This document shows positions 13,440 to 20,396 of a stretch of DNA of 21,437 bases, one piece after another. The notes under the pieces were generated by a model, which was not told the DNA's origin, made no database searches, and saw only the letters and a list, made by a program, of their open reading frames with translations. The DNA is from an uncultured Vampirovibrio sp. (lineage in GTDB: Bacteria > Cyanobacteriota > Vampirovibrionia > Gastranaerophilales > Gastranaerophilaceae). The stretch lies in assembly GCA_910583725.1 (NCBI GenBank), contig CAJTXZ010000030.1, positions 1 through 21,437 on the forward strand, given 5' to 3'. Made by a program: the position numbers and the translations under genes. The stretch's first letter is position 1. The number at the start of each line of letters is the position of its first letter.

Positions 13440-13470
13440 TTATTGTACTGTATGCGGTACAATAATTCAA
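13440..13470 (-). promoter_or_regulatory. promoter and palindromic operator of the second toxin-antitoxin pair
   Basis: Read on minus: TTGAAT (13470-13465), 17 nt, TACAAT (13447-13442), then 6 nt to the ATG. A perfect 9-bp inverted repeat, TTATTGTAC (13440-13448) and GTACAATAA (13457-13465), with an 8-nt centre, covers the -10 element. It is the expected site for antitoxin autorepression. Confidence 0.75.
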
Positions 13471-13489
13471 GCAAAGTCTAAAGATTTCG

Positions 13490-13498
13490 TGGTACACT
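13490..13498 (+). promoter_or_regulatory. extended -10 element of the 13505 gene
   Basis: TGG followed by TACACT (13493-13498) is a TGn-extended -10; no good -35 is seen. The ATG at 13505 begins 6 nt after the -10, which again suggests a leaderless transcript. It is back to back with the toxin promoter. Confidence 0.4.
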
Positions 13499-13504
13499 AA
13501 TTCA

Positions 13505-13699
13505 ATGAATATTAAGAAAAGTATACCGAATTGGAAAATGGCTGACAGATTGCTTTTAAGGAAATATAATTTTTGTATGTTTTTTGATTTCAGGCAGGGT
13601 ACATCAATTGTTGATTTTTTGATGGGGATTTTAATAAGTATAGCTTTTATGCTTGTTGTGGCAAAGTTTGCAATCAAGATGTATTATACTTTGCATTAA
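13505..13699 (+). CDS. small single-pass membrane protein, unknown
   Basis: 64 residues starting MNIKKSIPNWKMADRLLLRK. The first 33 residues are basic and polar (NIKKSIPNWKMADRLLLRKYNF), and residues about 37-57 form a hydrophobic helix (FLMGILISIAFMLVVAKFAI), leaving a short tail KMYYTLH. The positive-inside rule puts the N-terminus in the cytoplasm. It is divergent from the toxin gene, with only 69 bp between the two starts, so the antitoxin operator region might influence both promoters. There is no Shine-Dalgarno. No family recognised. The opposite-strand ORF over the same bases looks like a shadow. Confidence 0.5.
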   Translation: MNIKKSIPNWKMADRLLLRKYNFCMFFDFRQGTSIVDFLMGILISIAFMLVVAKFAIKMYYTLH

Positions 13700-13712
13700 A
13701 TATAAATTAAGT

Positions 13713-13762
13713 GCTATTTTAAATCAGTATTATGGATGAAGTTAGGGCTTTTTTAAAATAGC
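13713..13762. repeat. perfect 11-bp inverted repeat
   Basis: GCTATTTTAAA (13713-13723) and TTTAAAATAGC (13752-13762) enclose 28 nt. No T-run follows on plus. The rest of the gap (13763-13913) shows no gene or site that I can support. Confidence 0.5.
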
Positions 13763-13913
13763 TGGTGTCAGGATTTAAGTGTGCATTTTGTATTTAGGGA
13801 TGGCAGGCATTATGATACAGAACGATATTTGCCGTTGGAGAATGCGGGTTTAATAGTGAATTAGTGAGGACTGGGGCTGGTGTTATAAATATGGGCAGAG
13901 TTTACAACTTTAC

Positions 13914-14561
13914 TTAAGCTATTGTGTTTAGAGCTTTTGTTTTGTTTTTTACATATTTAATATAATTTGCATAGTCTTTCTGGTGAAGTGTTCTTCTATC
14001 AAATATGCTGTCTTCTGCTTTTTTGAATAAGGTGTTTTGGTTCCAAAAACCTTCATTAGCACAGGATATTTCAATCATTGGCTGATTTTTCTTTTTGGCC
14101 ACCTCAACAATGCCTGATACCAGCGTTTCGCCCAGGCCTTTGTATCTTCTTTTGCTTGATGTGTGCATTTCTTTTGGTTTTGTTTGAATCATATCAAGAG
14201 TCATATATTCCTTTGGTTTCTTGCTAAAAAATAATTGTTGGTCTGTTGTCTGGGCAAGGGAGAGTGTTTTGCCGAATTTATTTTCAAGGCCGTAGAAATG
14301 ATATTTTTCAAGTGTGCTTGGGTCTTCTTTTGAAAGGCAGGCAGACAAGTTGGTGAATGAGGATGAGATGGCCCTTATATATTTTGCGCCCTCGCCCCAT
14401 TCTTTTGCAAGCTTTGAGATTTGCCTTGCATCTTTTTTGTTTTTAATATTATATTCTACAAATTTCATTATTGCGTTTTTGCCGTCAGTTTTTCTTACGG
14501 TGACGGTTTTAAGCAGGCTTTTTGTAAAATTTATATTATTATTTGTCCGGGTTATTTGCAT
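13914..14561 (-). CDS. GNAT-like protein, lineage-type family (copy 1)
   Basis: A 215-residue protein of the same family as the two genes at 19013 and 19719. Shared features are an N-terminal SLLKTVTVRKTDGKNAIMKF stretch (about 15-34, cf. IELDSVSVRK), EWGEGAKYIRAISSSF (about 54-69), FYGLENKFGKTLSLA (89-103), RYKGLGETLVSGIVEVAKKK (139-158), and ANEGFW (168-173). The R/QxxGxG-like RYKGLGE followed by a helix is reminiscent of the acetyl-CoA pyrophosphate loop of GNAT acetyltransferases, and the downstream NEGFW..N.LF resembles the last GNAT strand-helix, so an acetyltransferase fold is inferred. Substrate unknown. The reading is intact, without signal peptide or membrane helix. Confidence 0.65.
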   Translation of the reverse strand: MQITRTNNNINFTKSLLKTVTVRKTDGKNAIMKFVEYNIKNKKDARQISKLAKEWGEGAKYIRAISSSFTNLSACLSKEDPSTLEKYHFYGLENKFGKTLSLAQTTDQQLFFSKKPKEYMTLDMIQTKPKEMHTSSKRRYKGLGETLVSGIVEVAKKKNQPMIEISCANEGFWNQNTLFKKAEDSIFDRRTLHQKDYANYIKYVKNKTKALNTIA

Positions 14562-14791
14562 TTTTTGGTACTTTCTTTTTGTGTATTGATTAATGTCTGT
14601 GAAGAAATAAATTTGCTATTTCTAAAGAAAAGTTTGCAATTTGTTACAATTTTGCGGTTTATTTGTAGGAGGCTATATTTTTCAATATAGATTAAGTGCT
14701 TTGTGGAAGAATATCAAGAGGGACATGACACTTTGGTGTTAGAAAAGAAGACGGAGTCTATATTCTGGTGTATTTTTTGCATTCAAGAAAC

Positions 14792-15820
14792 CTATAATCT
14801 AAGCTGGGTCATAAAGTATATTGAATTTTGGAATGGAAAATTTTGAATATTGTTTACGGTATCATTTTGAGTCAGGCTGTAATTCAGGCTGAATCTTATT
14901 CTTTGGCCTAAAACATAATAGTTCAGGCCTACTGTGTATTTTTGGGTAGTATCATTTGATTTTTTCGTGTTTTCATCAAATATATCGTATCGTCCTAAAA
15001 TTTGCACTTTATCTGTGAGATTATAGGCTACTGTTGTGTAAAAGCCCTGCTGTTTATTTTGATTATATGATTTAGCATTTGACCCGTCTGCGTATGCGTA
15101 TTCAGCGTTAAGCAAAAGTTTTTTATATTTATATTCAGCACCAAGGCCTGCTACTGTATAGTTTTTATCATTTCTTCCTGTGTTTACTCCTGCACCGATT
15201 TTTAGGTTTTTAAATAAGGAGCCTTCTTTATGATTGAAGGGTTTATAGTTTAACCATCCTGCAAATTCCATTCCGTCGGATAAATCCTGCAGATATCTTG
15301 TGCTTGAATATCCGCCGATATCATAATCTAATTTGTGAAAGTCTCCTCTAAGTCTTATACCTGTGCTCCTTACATTGCCAAGGTTTGAAGCTATTTGGCT
15401 TCTTTCTGTGAACAGGAGGTTATACTGGCTTTTGCCACCCTCCATTCCAATTGGGATTCTTGAATTTCCGATTAATATTTTGTGGTTATCATTCAAATTT
15501 CTTTCAAAATAAATGTCTGAGATTTTACCAAGGAATTTATTGTCTAAATCATCTACATCTCTTGTGAATGAGGAGGTTAATCTAAATTTGTTTTTTAATT
15601 TGCCATTATCGCCATTCAGGTGCAATTCCCCGCCGCCCCCTATAGAAAACGGGTATGTGAAGTTTGATTTGTCGTCTGAAATTTCAGCATTATATGCGCC
15701 TTGAAAATCAAGCACCGGTTTAAATGTGATTTCATCTGTCAGCTTTGCCTCATATGCGGCTGTGATATCCGGTTTTAGGGCTAATATTATTAATAAAAAT
15801 ATGCAGATTTTTTTAATCAT
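14792..15820 (-). CDS. outer-membrane beta-barrel porin (phosphate-selective porin O/P-like)
   Basis: I start at 15820, which yields a clear signal peptide, MIKKICIFLLIILALKPDIT then AA, cleaved about before YEAKL; the frame is open to an ATG at 15871 that would add 17 odd residues. Neither has a strong ribosome binding site. The mature protein (about 320 residues) is built of alternating amphipathic strands, e.g. FRLTSSFTRDVDD, ISDIYFERN, HKILIGNSRIPIGMEGG, STGIRLRGDFHKLDYDIGGY, LGAEYKYKKLLLNAEYAYAD, KVQILGRYDIFDEN, RIRFSLNYSLTQND, and a final YFMTQLRL strand. The pattern 'G..R.P.GME......F.ER' resembles porins O and P. It forms a diffusion channel; the solute is not readable. It proves an outer membrane together with lpxK. 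Confidence 0.8.
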   Translation of the reverse strand: MIKKICIFLLIILALKPDITAAYEAKLTDEITFKPVLDFQGAYNAEISDDKSNFTYPFSIGGGGELHLNGDNGKLKNKFRLTSSFTRDVDDLDNKFLGKISDIYFERNLNDNHKILIGNSRIPIGMEGGKSQYNLLFTERSQIASNLGNVRSTGIRLRGDFHKLDYDIGGYSSTRYLQDLSDGMEFAGWLNYKPFNHKEGSLFKNLKIGAGVNTGRNDKNYTVAGLGAEYKYKKLLLNAEYAYADGSNAKSYNQNKQQGFYTTVAYNLTDKVQILGRYDIFDENTKKSNDTTQKYTVGLNYYVLGQRIRFSLNYSLTQNDTVNNIQNFPFQNSIYFMTQLRL

Positions 15821-15928
15821 TATTGTAATGGCCTGAAAACAGCAGGTGAAGAGGTTTGTTAATATTATCATAAAATTTTAATAAAAAGCAACATTTGATG
15901 TATATTTTGGTAAAATTTTGATGGTTTA

Positions 15929-15937
15929 TGATATACT
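15929..15937 (+). promoter_or_regulatory. extended -10 promoter of rimP-nusA
   Basis: TGA followed by TATACT (15932-15937) is a TGn-extended -10; the best -35 (TTGGTA, 15907-15912) is 19 nt away. The predicted start is about 15944, the first base before a hairpin that opens the leader. Confidence 0.45.
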
Positions 15938-15944
15938 GGTTTTG

Positions 15945-16040
15945 TACTCTTTAAAGCCTTATATTTAGTGAACTTTTTAAGAGTATGGACAAAACTTTGT
16001 ACTTTTTTACAAAGAGCGGCTTATTTAACCGCTCTTTTTT
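15945..16040 (+). promoter_or_regulatory. rimP-nusA leader with overlapping antiterminator and terminator
   Basis: Three structures follow each other. TACTCTT (15945-15951) pairs with AAGAGTA (15979-15985), extended by AAAG/CTTT. CTTTGT (15995-16000) pairs with ACAAAG (16009-16014). AAAGAGCGG (16011-16019) pairs perfectly with CCGCTCTTT (16029-16037), followed by T to 16040: an intrinsic terminator. The second and third share bases 16011-16014, so they are mutually exclusive, the layout of transcription attenuation. The rimP ribosome binding site starts 2 nt after the T-run. Confidence 0.6.
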
Positions 16041-16052
16041 AAGGGGAAGAGC

Positions 16053-16550
16053 TTGAATAAACAATTTAATAAAAAACAGGTAATGGAAACAATTATGCCG
16101 GTCATTGAAAATACTGCCATGAGGCATAATTTAATTCCTCTTGAGGTTTCTTTTGAAAAAGAGAATGGGCATTGGTTTTTAAGGATTTTTATATATTCAA
16201 ATGACCATCCTGTTAATCATAATGATTGCGAACATATGACAAGAGGGCTTGGGGATTTACTTGATGAATTGATACCTTTTAAGTATTATCTTGAGGTCTC
16301 ATCCCCCGGTTTAGACCGCCGCCTTAAGTCTGATAAAGAATATATAATATTTAAGGGACATAATGTCATTGTTAAGGTAAAAGAACCTGTTGAAGAGGGA
16401 TATCCCAAAAAATTCAGCGCAAAACTTTTAGATTTTAACGAAGGTTTTGGTATAAAGGTTTTAGCGAACGATACAAAAAAAGAATATACGATAAATGCCG
16501 ATAATATTTTTTCGGTTCGGTTAGATGATATTAATTTAAAAGGAGAATAA
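16053..16550 (+). CDS. rimP: ribosome maturation factor RimP, TTG start
   Basis: Binds the 30S subunit and helps its assembly. The 165-residue protein has the RimP N-terminal alpha/beta domain (about 8-85: VMETIMPVIENTAMRHNLIP, FLRIFIYSNDHPVNHNDCEH) with the signature YLEVSSPGLDRRLKSDKEY (about 79-97), then the C-terminal Sm-like domain (about 98-162). The TTG start is chosen because AGGGGA lies 5 nt upstream; an ATG at 16083 (METIMPV) would give a shorter form without a ribosome binding site. nusA begins 1 nt after its stop, the conserved rimP-nusA order. A leader terminator lies directly in front. Confidence 0.92.
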   Translation: MNKQFNKKQVMETIMPVIENTAMRHNLIPLEVSFEKENGHWFLRIFIYSNDHPVNHNDCEHMTRGLGDLLDELIPFKYYLEVSSPGLDRRLKSDKEYIIFKGHNVIVKVKEPVEEGYPKKFSAKLLDFNEGFGIKVLANDTKKEYTINADNIFSVRLDDINLKGE

Positions 16551-16551
16551 T

Positions 16552-17835
16552 ATGATTAAGATTGGAACTGCCCTGTTTGAAGCGGCCGAGCAGCTTGAGA
16601 GGGAAAAAGGAATTTCTAAGGATGTTTTAGTATCTTCTCTTTGTGATGCTTTGGTTGCAGGATATAAAAAACATATAAAAGATAAAGATGCAGAAAATGT
16701 TGAAGCTATATTGGATGAAACTGCCGGTGAAATAGGCGTATTCAGGACAAAGCTCGTAGTTAATGAAGTTGAAAATCCTGATTTAGAGATTTCACTTGAA
16801 GATGCCAAGGAAATTGATGAAGATGTTGAATTAGATGATGAAGTTAAGATTGAAGTAACCCCTGAAAACTTTGGCAGAATTGCAGCACAAAGCGCAAAAC
16901 AGGTTATAACCCAAAGAATAAGAGAAGCTGAGCGCAAGATGGTGCTTGATGAATTTATGTCTAAAAAAGGCACTTTAATTACAGGTATTGTTCAAAGAAG
17001 GGATGAGAGAAATAATGTTATTGTTAATATCGGCAAAACTGACGCTGTAATGCCTTCAAGAGAACAACTTCCCGGAGAATATTATAAGCCCGGTAACAGA
17101 ATAAGAGTTTTTGTATTAAATGTAAAAGAAACAACAAGACTGCCGCAGGTTATAGTATCCCAGGCGCATTCAGAGATTGTAAGAGAATTATTTGAACTTG
17201 AGGTTCCAGAAATTGAGGATGGAATTGTTGAAATTAAGTCTATAGCAAGGGAAGCAGGGTATAGAACAAAGCTTGCTGTTTGGTCGAACGACCCGTCTGT
17301 GGATAGTGTTGGTGCCTGCATAGGGCCAAGGGGCTCAAGAATTCAAACCATTGTTGGTGAATTAAAGAACGAAAAGATTGATATTGTAAGATTTTCACCA
17401 GACCCTGTTGAATATATTGTAAATGCACTTTCCCCTGCAAGGATTGTGTCTGTTGATATTCTTGCAGATGATGATACAAGAAAAGAAGCGTTTGTTATTG
17501 TGCCTGATGATCAATTGTCTCTTGCGATTGGAAGAGAAGGGCAAAATGTAAGGCTTGCACACAGATTAACCGGCTGGAAAATAGATATTAAGAGTGAATC
17601 TCAGGCTGCGCAAATGGAAAAACAGGCTCAAAGAGAAGCCGTAGCAGCCCCTGTTGAAGAAAGTGCAGTTGAAGAAACCCAGGCTTCCGATGAAGATGTT
17701 AATGATGAAATTCATCAAGAGATAGAGGAAGAATTTAAAGAAATGGTTCAGGAAGATTCTTCTGAAACAGATGATGCAGCCGGCGAAGAGACTGAGGAAT
17801 TCAGCGAAGAAGCGGCTGAAGAAACCCAGGAATAA
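16552..17835 (+). CDS. nusA: transcription termination/antitermination factor NusA
   Basis: RNA-polymerase-bound factor that modulates pausing, intrinsic and Rho termination, and antitermination. 427 residues: NusA N-terminal domain (1 to about 125; ALFEAAEQLEREKGISKDVL near the start), S1 domain (about 137-200; TGIVQRRDERNNVIVNIG), KH1 (about 230-290; CIGPRGSRIQTIVGEL with the GxxG-like PRG loop) and KH2 (about 295-350; LAIGREGQNVRLAHRLTGWK). The last 60 residues are a very acidic Glu/Asp tail rather than folded C-terminal repeats. AGGAG inside the end of rimP serves as ribosome binding site. rnpM (ylxR) and infB, which normally follow, are absent here; an Fmt-family gene follows after 46 nt without a terminator. 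Confidence 0.96.
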   Translation: MIKIGTALFEAAEQLEREKGISKDVLVSSLCDALVAGYKKHIKDKDAENVEAILDETAGEIGVFRTKLVVNEVENPDLEISLEDAKEIDEDVELDDEVKIEVTPENFGRIAAQSAKQVITQRIREAERKMVLDEFMSKKGTLITGIVQRRDERNNVIVNIGKTDAVMPSREQLPGEYYKPGNRIRVFVLNVKETTRLPQVIVSQAHSEIVRELFELEVPEIEDGIVEIKSIAREAGYRTKLAVWSNDPSVDSVGACIGPRGSRIQTIVGELKNEKIDIVRFSPDPVEYIVNALSPARIVSVDILADDDTRKEAFVIVPDDQLSLAIGREGQNVRLAHRLTGWKIDIKSESQAAQMEKQAQREAVAAPVEESAVEETQASDEDVNDEIHQEIEEEFKEMVQEDSSETDDAAGEETEEFSEEAAEETQE

Positions 17836-17881
17836 TATAGCGTGCTGATTTTAAAGGGATAATATTTATGGGAGGCATTTT

Positions 17882-18817
17882 ATGGATGTTGTAATTGTAG
17901 GATATGATAAAATGCTTGCCGCCCTTATTTCAGGAGCTAAATTTAAGGGACACAATATTGTTGGTGTCTTTAGGATTGACAGGGTAAGGTATTTGTGGCC
18001 TGCCCTGTTTTTTAAGGATATTTTTAATCCTTCAAATGACTTATCATTCATTAAAAGCCATAAACTGTATGATATTAAGGCAGATAGTGTGAAATCTAAG
18101 GCGTTTTTGGATGAGATAAGGCGATTAAATCCTGATATTATACTTGTTGGGAGCTGGTCTGAAAAATTTCCGTCTAATGTTATTAATTTCCCAAAGTATG
18201 GTGTTGTAAACTGTCATCCATCGCTTCTTCCAAAGCACAGGGGTGCAAATCCTTATTTTTGGGCGATATATTCGGGGGATGAAAAAACGGGTGTAACCTT
18301 TCATTTGATGGATGAAAATTTTGATACGGGGAAAATTTTAATGCAGGCTGCTTTTAAGATTGATGAATCGCTTACTGGCGGCGAATTACGGGATAAGGCA
18401 GCAAAGGTTAGTGAATTAATGGTTGGCGAATTATTGGAGGATATCAAAAACAATAAGATTATTTCTGTTATTCAGGATGAGGATGAGGCAACATATGACA
18501 AGTATCCGTATCCTGATATTGATGTTGTTGATTTTATGGAACCTGCCAAGAAGGTTTATGATAAGGTCCGCGCGCTAAAGCCCTGGGGTTATTGTTCTTG
18601 CGTATTGAATGATAAGGTTTATCGGATAGAATCCGTAAGGGTTTTGACGTTCGATGATAATTTTGATGATGGCGGAATTATTCGTGGTGATAGTTTGCTG
18701 AATGCTGGTAAAGACTATCGGGGTTATAAGCCGGGGGATGTTATTGAATTTGATTTTAATAAGAGAATGGCTATTGTTAAGTGTATTCATGGCGTGGTTT
18801 GGGTTAAGGTTTTTTAG
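17882..18817 (+). CDS. Fmt-family formyltransferase (methionyl-tRNA formyltransferase-like)
   Basis: A 311-residue folate-dependent formyltransferase. The Rossmann-like catalytic domain starts MDVVIVGYDKMLAALISG, and the active site is intact: VVNCHPSLLPKHRGANPYFW (about 108-127) gives the Asn and His, and MDENFDTGKIL (about 143-153) gives the Asp. A C-terminal formyl_trans_C-like domain begins near YDKVRALKPWGY (about 228-239). True Fmt usually opens with a GTPxFA motif, missing here, so this could be the genuine Fmt of a divergent lineage or a paralogue formylating another amine (for example a sugar nucleotide). Position after nusA favours a translation role. GGGAGG lies 7 nt before the ATG. 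Confidence 0.8.
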   Translation: MDVVIVGYDKMLAALISGAKFKGHNIVGVFRIDRVRYLWPALFFKDIFNPSNDLSFIKSHKLYDIKADSVKSKAFLDEIRRLNPDIILVGSWSEKFPSNVINFPKYGVVNCHPSLLPKHRGANPYFWAIYSGDEKTGVTFHLMDENFDTGKILMQAAFKIDESLTGGELRDKAAKVSELMVGELLEDIKNNKIISVIQDEDEATYDKYPYPDIDVVDFMEPAKKVYDKVRALKPWGYCSCVLNDKVYRIESVRVLTFDDNFDDGGIIRGDSLLNAGKDYRGYKPGDVIEFDFNKRMAIVKCIHGVVWVKVF

Positions 18818-18826
18818 GAAATTTTT

Positions 18827-18951
18827 GGCTTGATACCGATTTTGGTGTGAGCCTAAAGGTGAGCCGAGGCGCATTGCCTGTTCCCGGTGCGGCGGTTAAT
18901 GGCAAATATTTTGTGTAGTTTTGTAATAATTTATAAAAATTTGGGCAATGC
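18827..18951 (+). other. structured intergenic segment after the formyltransferase gene
   Basis: GGCT and ATACC pair with GGTGT and AGCC in a hairpin at 18827-18852. GCATTGCC (18871-18878) is an exact inverted repeat of 18944-18951. Between lies a G+C-rich stretch (18864-18895) unlike the surroundings, including GTTCCCGGTGCGGCGG. No ORF or T-run; it may be a structured 3' UTR or a repeat remnant. Confidence 0.4.
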
Positions 18952-19012
18952 CGGCAAAAAATTTTATTTATGCGTTTTATATTGATGATACTTTTTTGGG
19001 AGAGGGATTGTT

Positions 19013-19699
19013 ATGAAGATTAATTCGGCTGCCAGTTATAATCAGACATTTGGAAAGATTGAGCTTGACAGTGTTTCTGTGCGCAAAAACTCCGGCGGCT
19101 TAGAGAATGTTAAGTTTGTCCAATACGAGCCTGATAATAATGTTGATATGTGTCAGATATATGATTTAAAGGCAGACTGGCTAAAAGACAGCAGAGCATT
19201 TTATATAGATAATATTGCCGAAAATTTTCAAACCCTTCGGGAATGCGGAAATTTGCCTGATAAGGATGAATTTATTTACGGGCTTGAAAACAGTGCTGGC
19301 GAAACCCTTGTTATAGCGGATGTTATTAACCATAACAGAATGGTTGAGGGAGATTTAAGAAAGAGTGCTACGATTAATTTTATTGAGGCAAGGCCTGATT
19401 TGCAGTCTGACTACGGGATAAGCGAAGGGGAGTATAGGGGCCTTGGTGAAACTTTGGTATCTGAAATTGTGAAGATTGCAAAGGAAAAAGGAAGCAGGTT
19501 TATTGACTTGGAATCCTGCAATGAAGGTTTTTGGACAAAGAGCGGCTTGTTTGATTATAAATATCCTGAGAGCAAAAATTATGATACACCAGACAGGATG
19601 CTTCCATCTTCAAAATATGATGATTATATTGACTATGTTGAGGATAAGAAGGCAGAGCATATCGCTAAAACAGCCAAGGGGCTTGATATTAGTGTTTAG
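19013..19699 (+). CDS. GNAT-like protein, lineage-type family (copy 2)
   Basis: A 228-residue protein; member of the same family as the adjacent downstream gene and of the minus-strand gene at 13914. Features in order: FGKIELDSVSVRK (13-25), VKFVQYEPDNNVD (33-45), a W..DSRAFYIDNIAENF helix (56-72), IYGLENSAGETLVIAD (88-103), FIEARPDL (123-130), YRGLGETLVSEIVKIAKEKG (141-160, GNAT-like acetyl-CoA loop and helix), and DLESCNEGFWTKSGLF (165-180). The last 19 residues (EDKKAEHIAKTAKGLDISV) are identical to the next gene. Acetyltransferase activity is inferred from fold-like motifs only. GAGAGGG about 7 nt before the ATG is a good ribosome binding site. Confidence 0.7.
   Translation: MKINSAASYNQTFGKIELDSVSVRKNSGGLENVKFVQYEPDNNVDMCQIYDLKADWLKDSRAFYIDNIAENFQTLRECGNLPDKDEFIYGLENSAGETLVIADVINHNRMVEGDLRKSATINFIEARPDLQSDYGISEGEYRGLGETLVSEIVKIAKEKGSRFIDLESCNEGFWTKSGLFDYKYPESKNYDTPDRMLPSSKYDDYIDYVEDKKAEHIAKTAKGLDISV
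19607..19695 (+). repeat. near-identical 3' ends of tandem paralogues (first copy)
   Basis: This 89-bp segment matches 20304-20392 except at four positions, and the last 56 bp (19640-19695 and 20337-20392) are identical, far more alike than the rest of the two genes. That points to gene conversion or a recent partial duplication. Confidence 0.85.
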
Positions 19700-19718
19700 G
19701 TGCGGGAGACTTTGATGT

Positions 19719-20396
19719 ATGAAGATTGGTTTTAGCGCATTTAACCAAAACTTTAAGCCGGCCTTTGGAAAGATTGAGCTTGGCAGCGTTACTGTTCGAA
19801 AAAAAGACAGCGGCCTTGTGGATGTGAAACTTGTTGAATATGAGCCTGATAATAAGGCTGATATTAAGCAGCTAAAGAGGGTGCAGGACAAGTGGGGCGA
19901 TAAAGCACGGTTTATAAACAGCATTCTTGCTGCCTTTCTTGGCAATAATTCTGACAGTATCTTGGGTCTTGAAAGCAATGACGGCGATACTCTTGTGCTT
20001 GCCGATGTCTGCAGCACGCAGTATTATGGGAAGCAAAAGAAATATTGCGGCTCTCCGTGTGTTTATATAGATTTAATTCAGGTTAATCCTGCCCATAAAT
20101 ATCTTCCTGTTAATGAAGATAAGAAGAGGTATAAAGGCCTTGGTGAGGCTATGGTTTCTGAGATTGTACAAATGGCAAAAGATGAGGATACCAAATTTAT
20201 CAGCATAACATCGGCAAATGAAGGTTTCTGGACAAACAGCGGCCTTTTTGATGTTATAAATCCGGGTATAGAAGGAGTGTCTTTGCCGGATATGTTACTT
20301 TCTTCTTCAAAATATGATGATTATATAAAATATGTCGAGGATAAGAAGGCAGAGCATATCGCTAAAACAGCCAAGGGGCTTGATATTAGTGTATAA
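19719..20396 (+). CDS. GNAT-like protein, lineage-type family (copy 3)
   Basis: 225 residues, tandem paralogue of the gene that ends 19 bp upstream. Shared blocks: FGKIELGSVTVRK (16-28), VKLVEYEPDNKAD (36-48), W..KARFINSILAAF (59-73), ILGLESNDGDTLVLAD (81-96), LIQVNPAHKYLP (119-130), RYKGLGEAMVSEIVQMAKDE (137-156), and TSANEGFWTNSGLFD (164-178). The 3' end is copied almost perfectly from the previous gene, the middle is not. The ribosome binding site (GGGAG) is about 11 nt from the ATG, so it may depend on read-through from the upstream copy. Its stop codon abuts the stop of convergent metF with no base between. Function inferred as acetyltransferase-like; substrate unknown. Confidence 0.7.
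   Translation: MKIGFSAFNQNFKPAFGKIELGSVTVRKKDSGLVDVKLVEYEPDNKADIKQLKRVQDKWGDKARFINSILAAFLGNNSDSILGLESNDGDTLVLADVCSTQYYGKQKKYCGSPCVYIDLIQVNPAHKYLPVNEDKKRYKGLGEAMVSEIVQMAKDEDTKFISITSANEGFWTNSGLFDVINPGIEGVSLPDMLLSSSKYDDYIKYVEDKKAEHIAKTAKGLDISV
20304..20392 (+). repeat. near-identical 3' ends of tandem paralogues (second copy)
   Basis: Counterpart of 19607-19695, 697 bp away in direct orientation. Confidence 0.85.

Noticed and set aside
16536..16973. Minus-strand ORF of 145 codons over nusA
   Set aside because: Ser-rich shadow of the Glu/Asp-rich nusA frame; no ribosome binding site or family signal.
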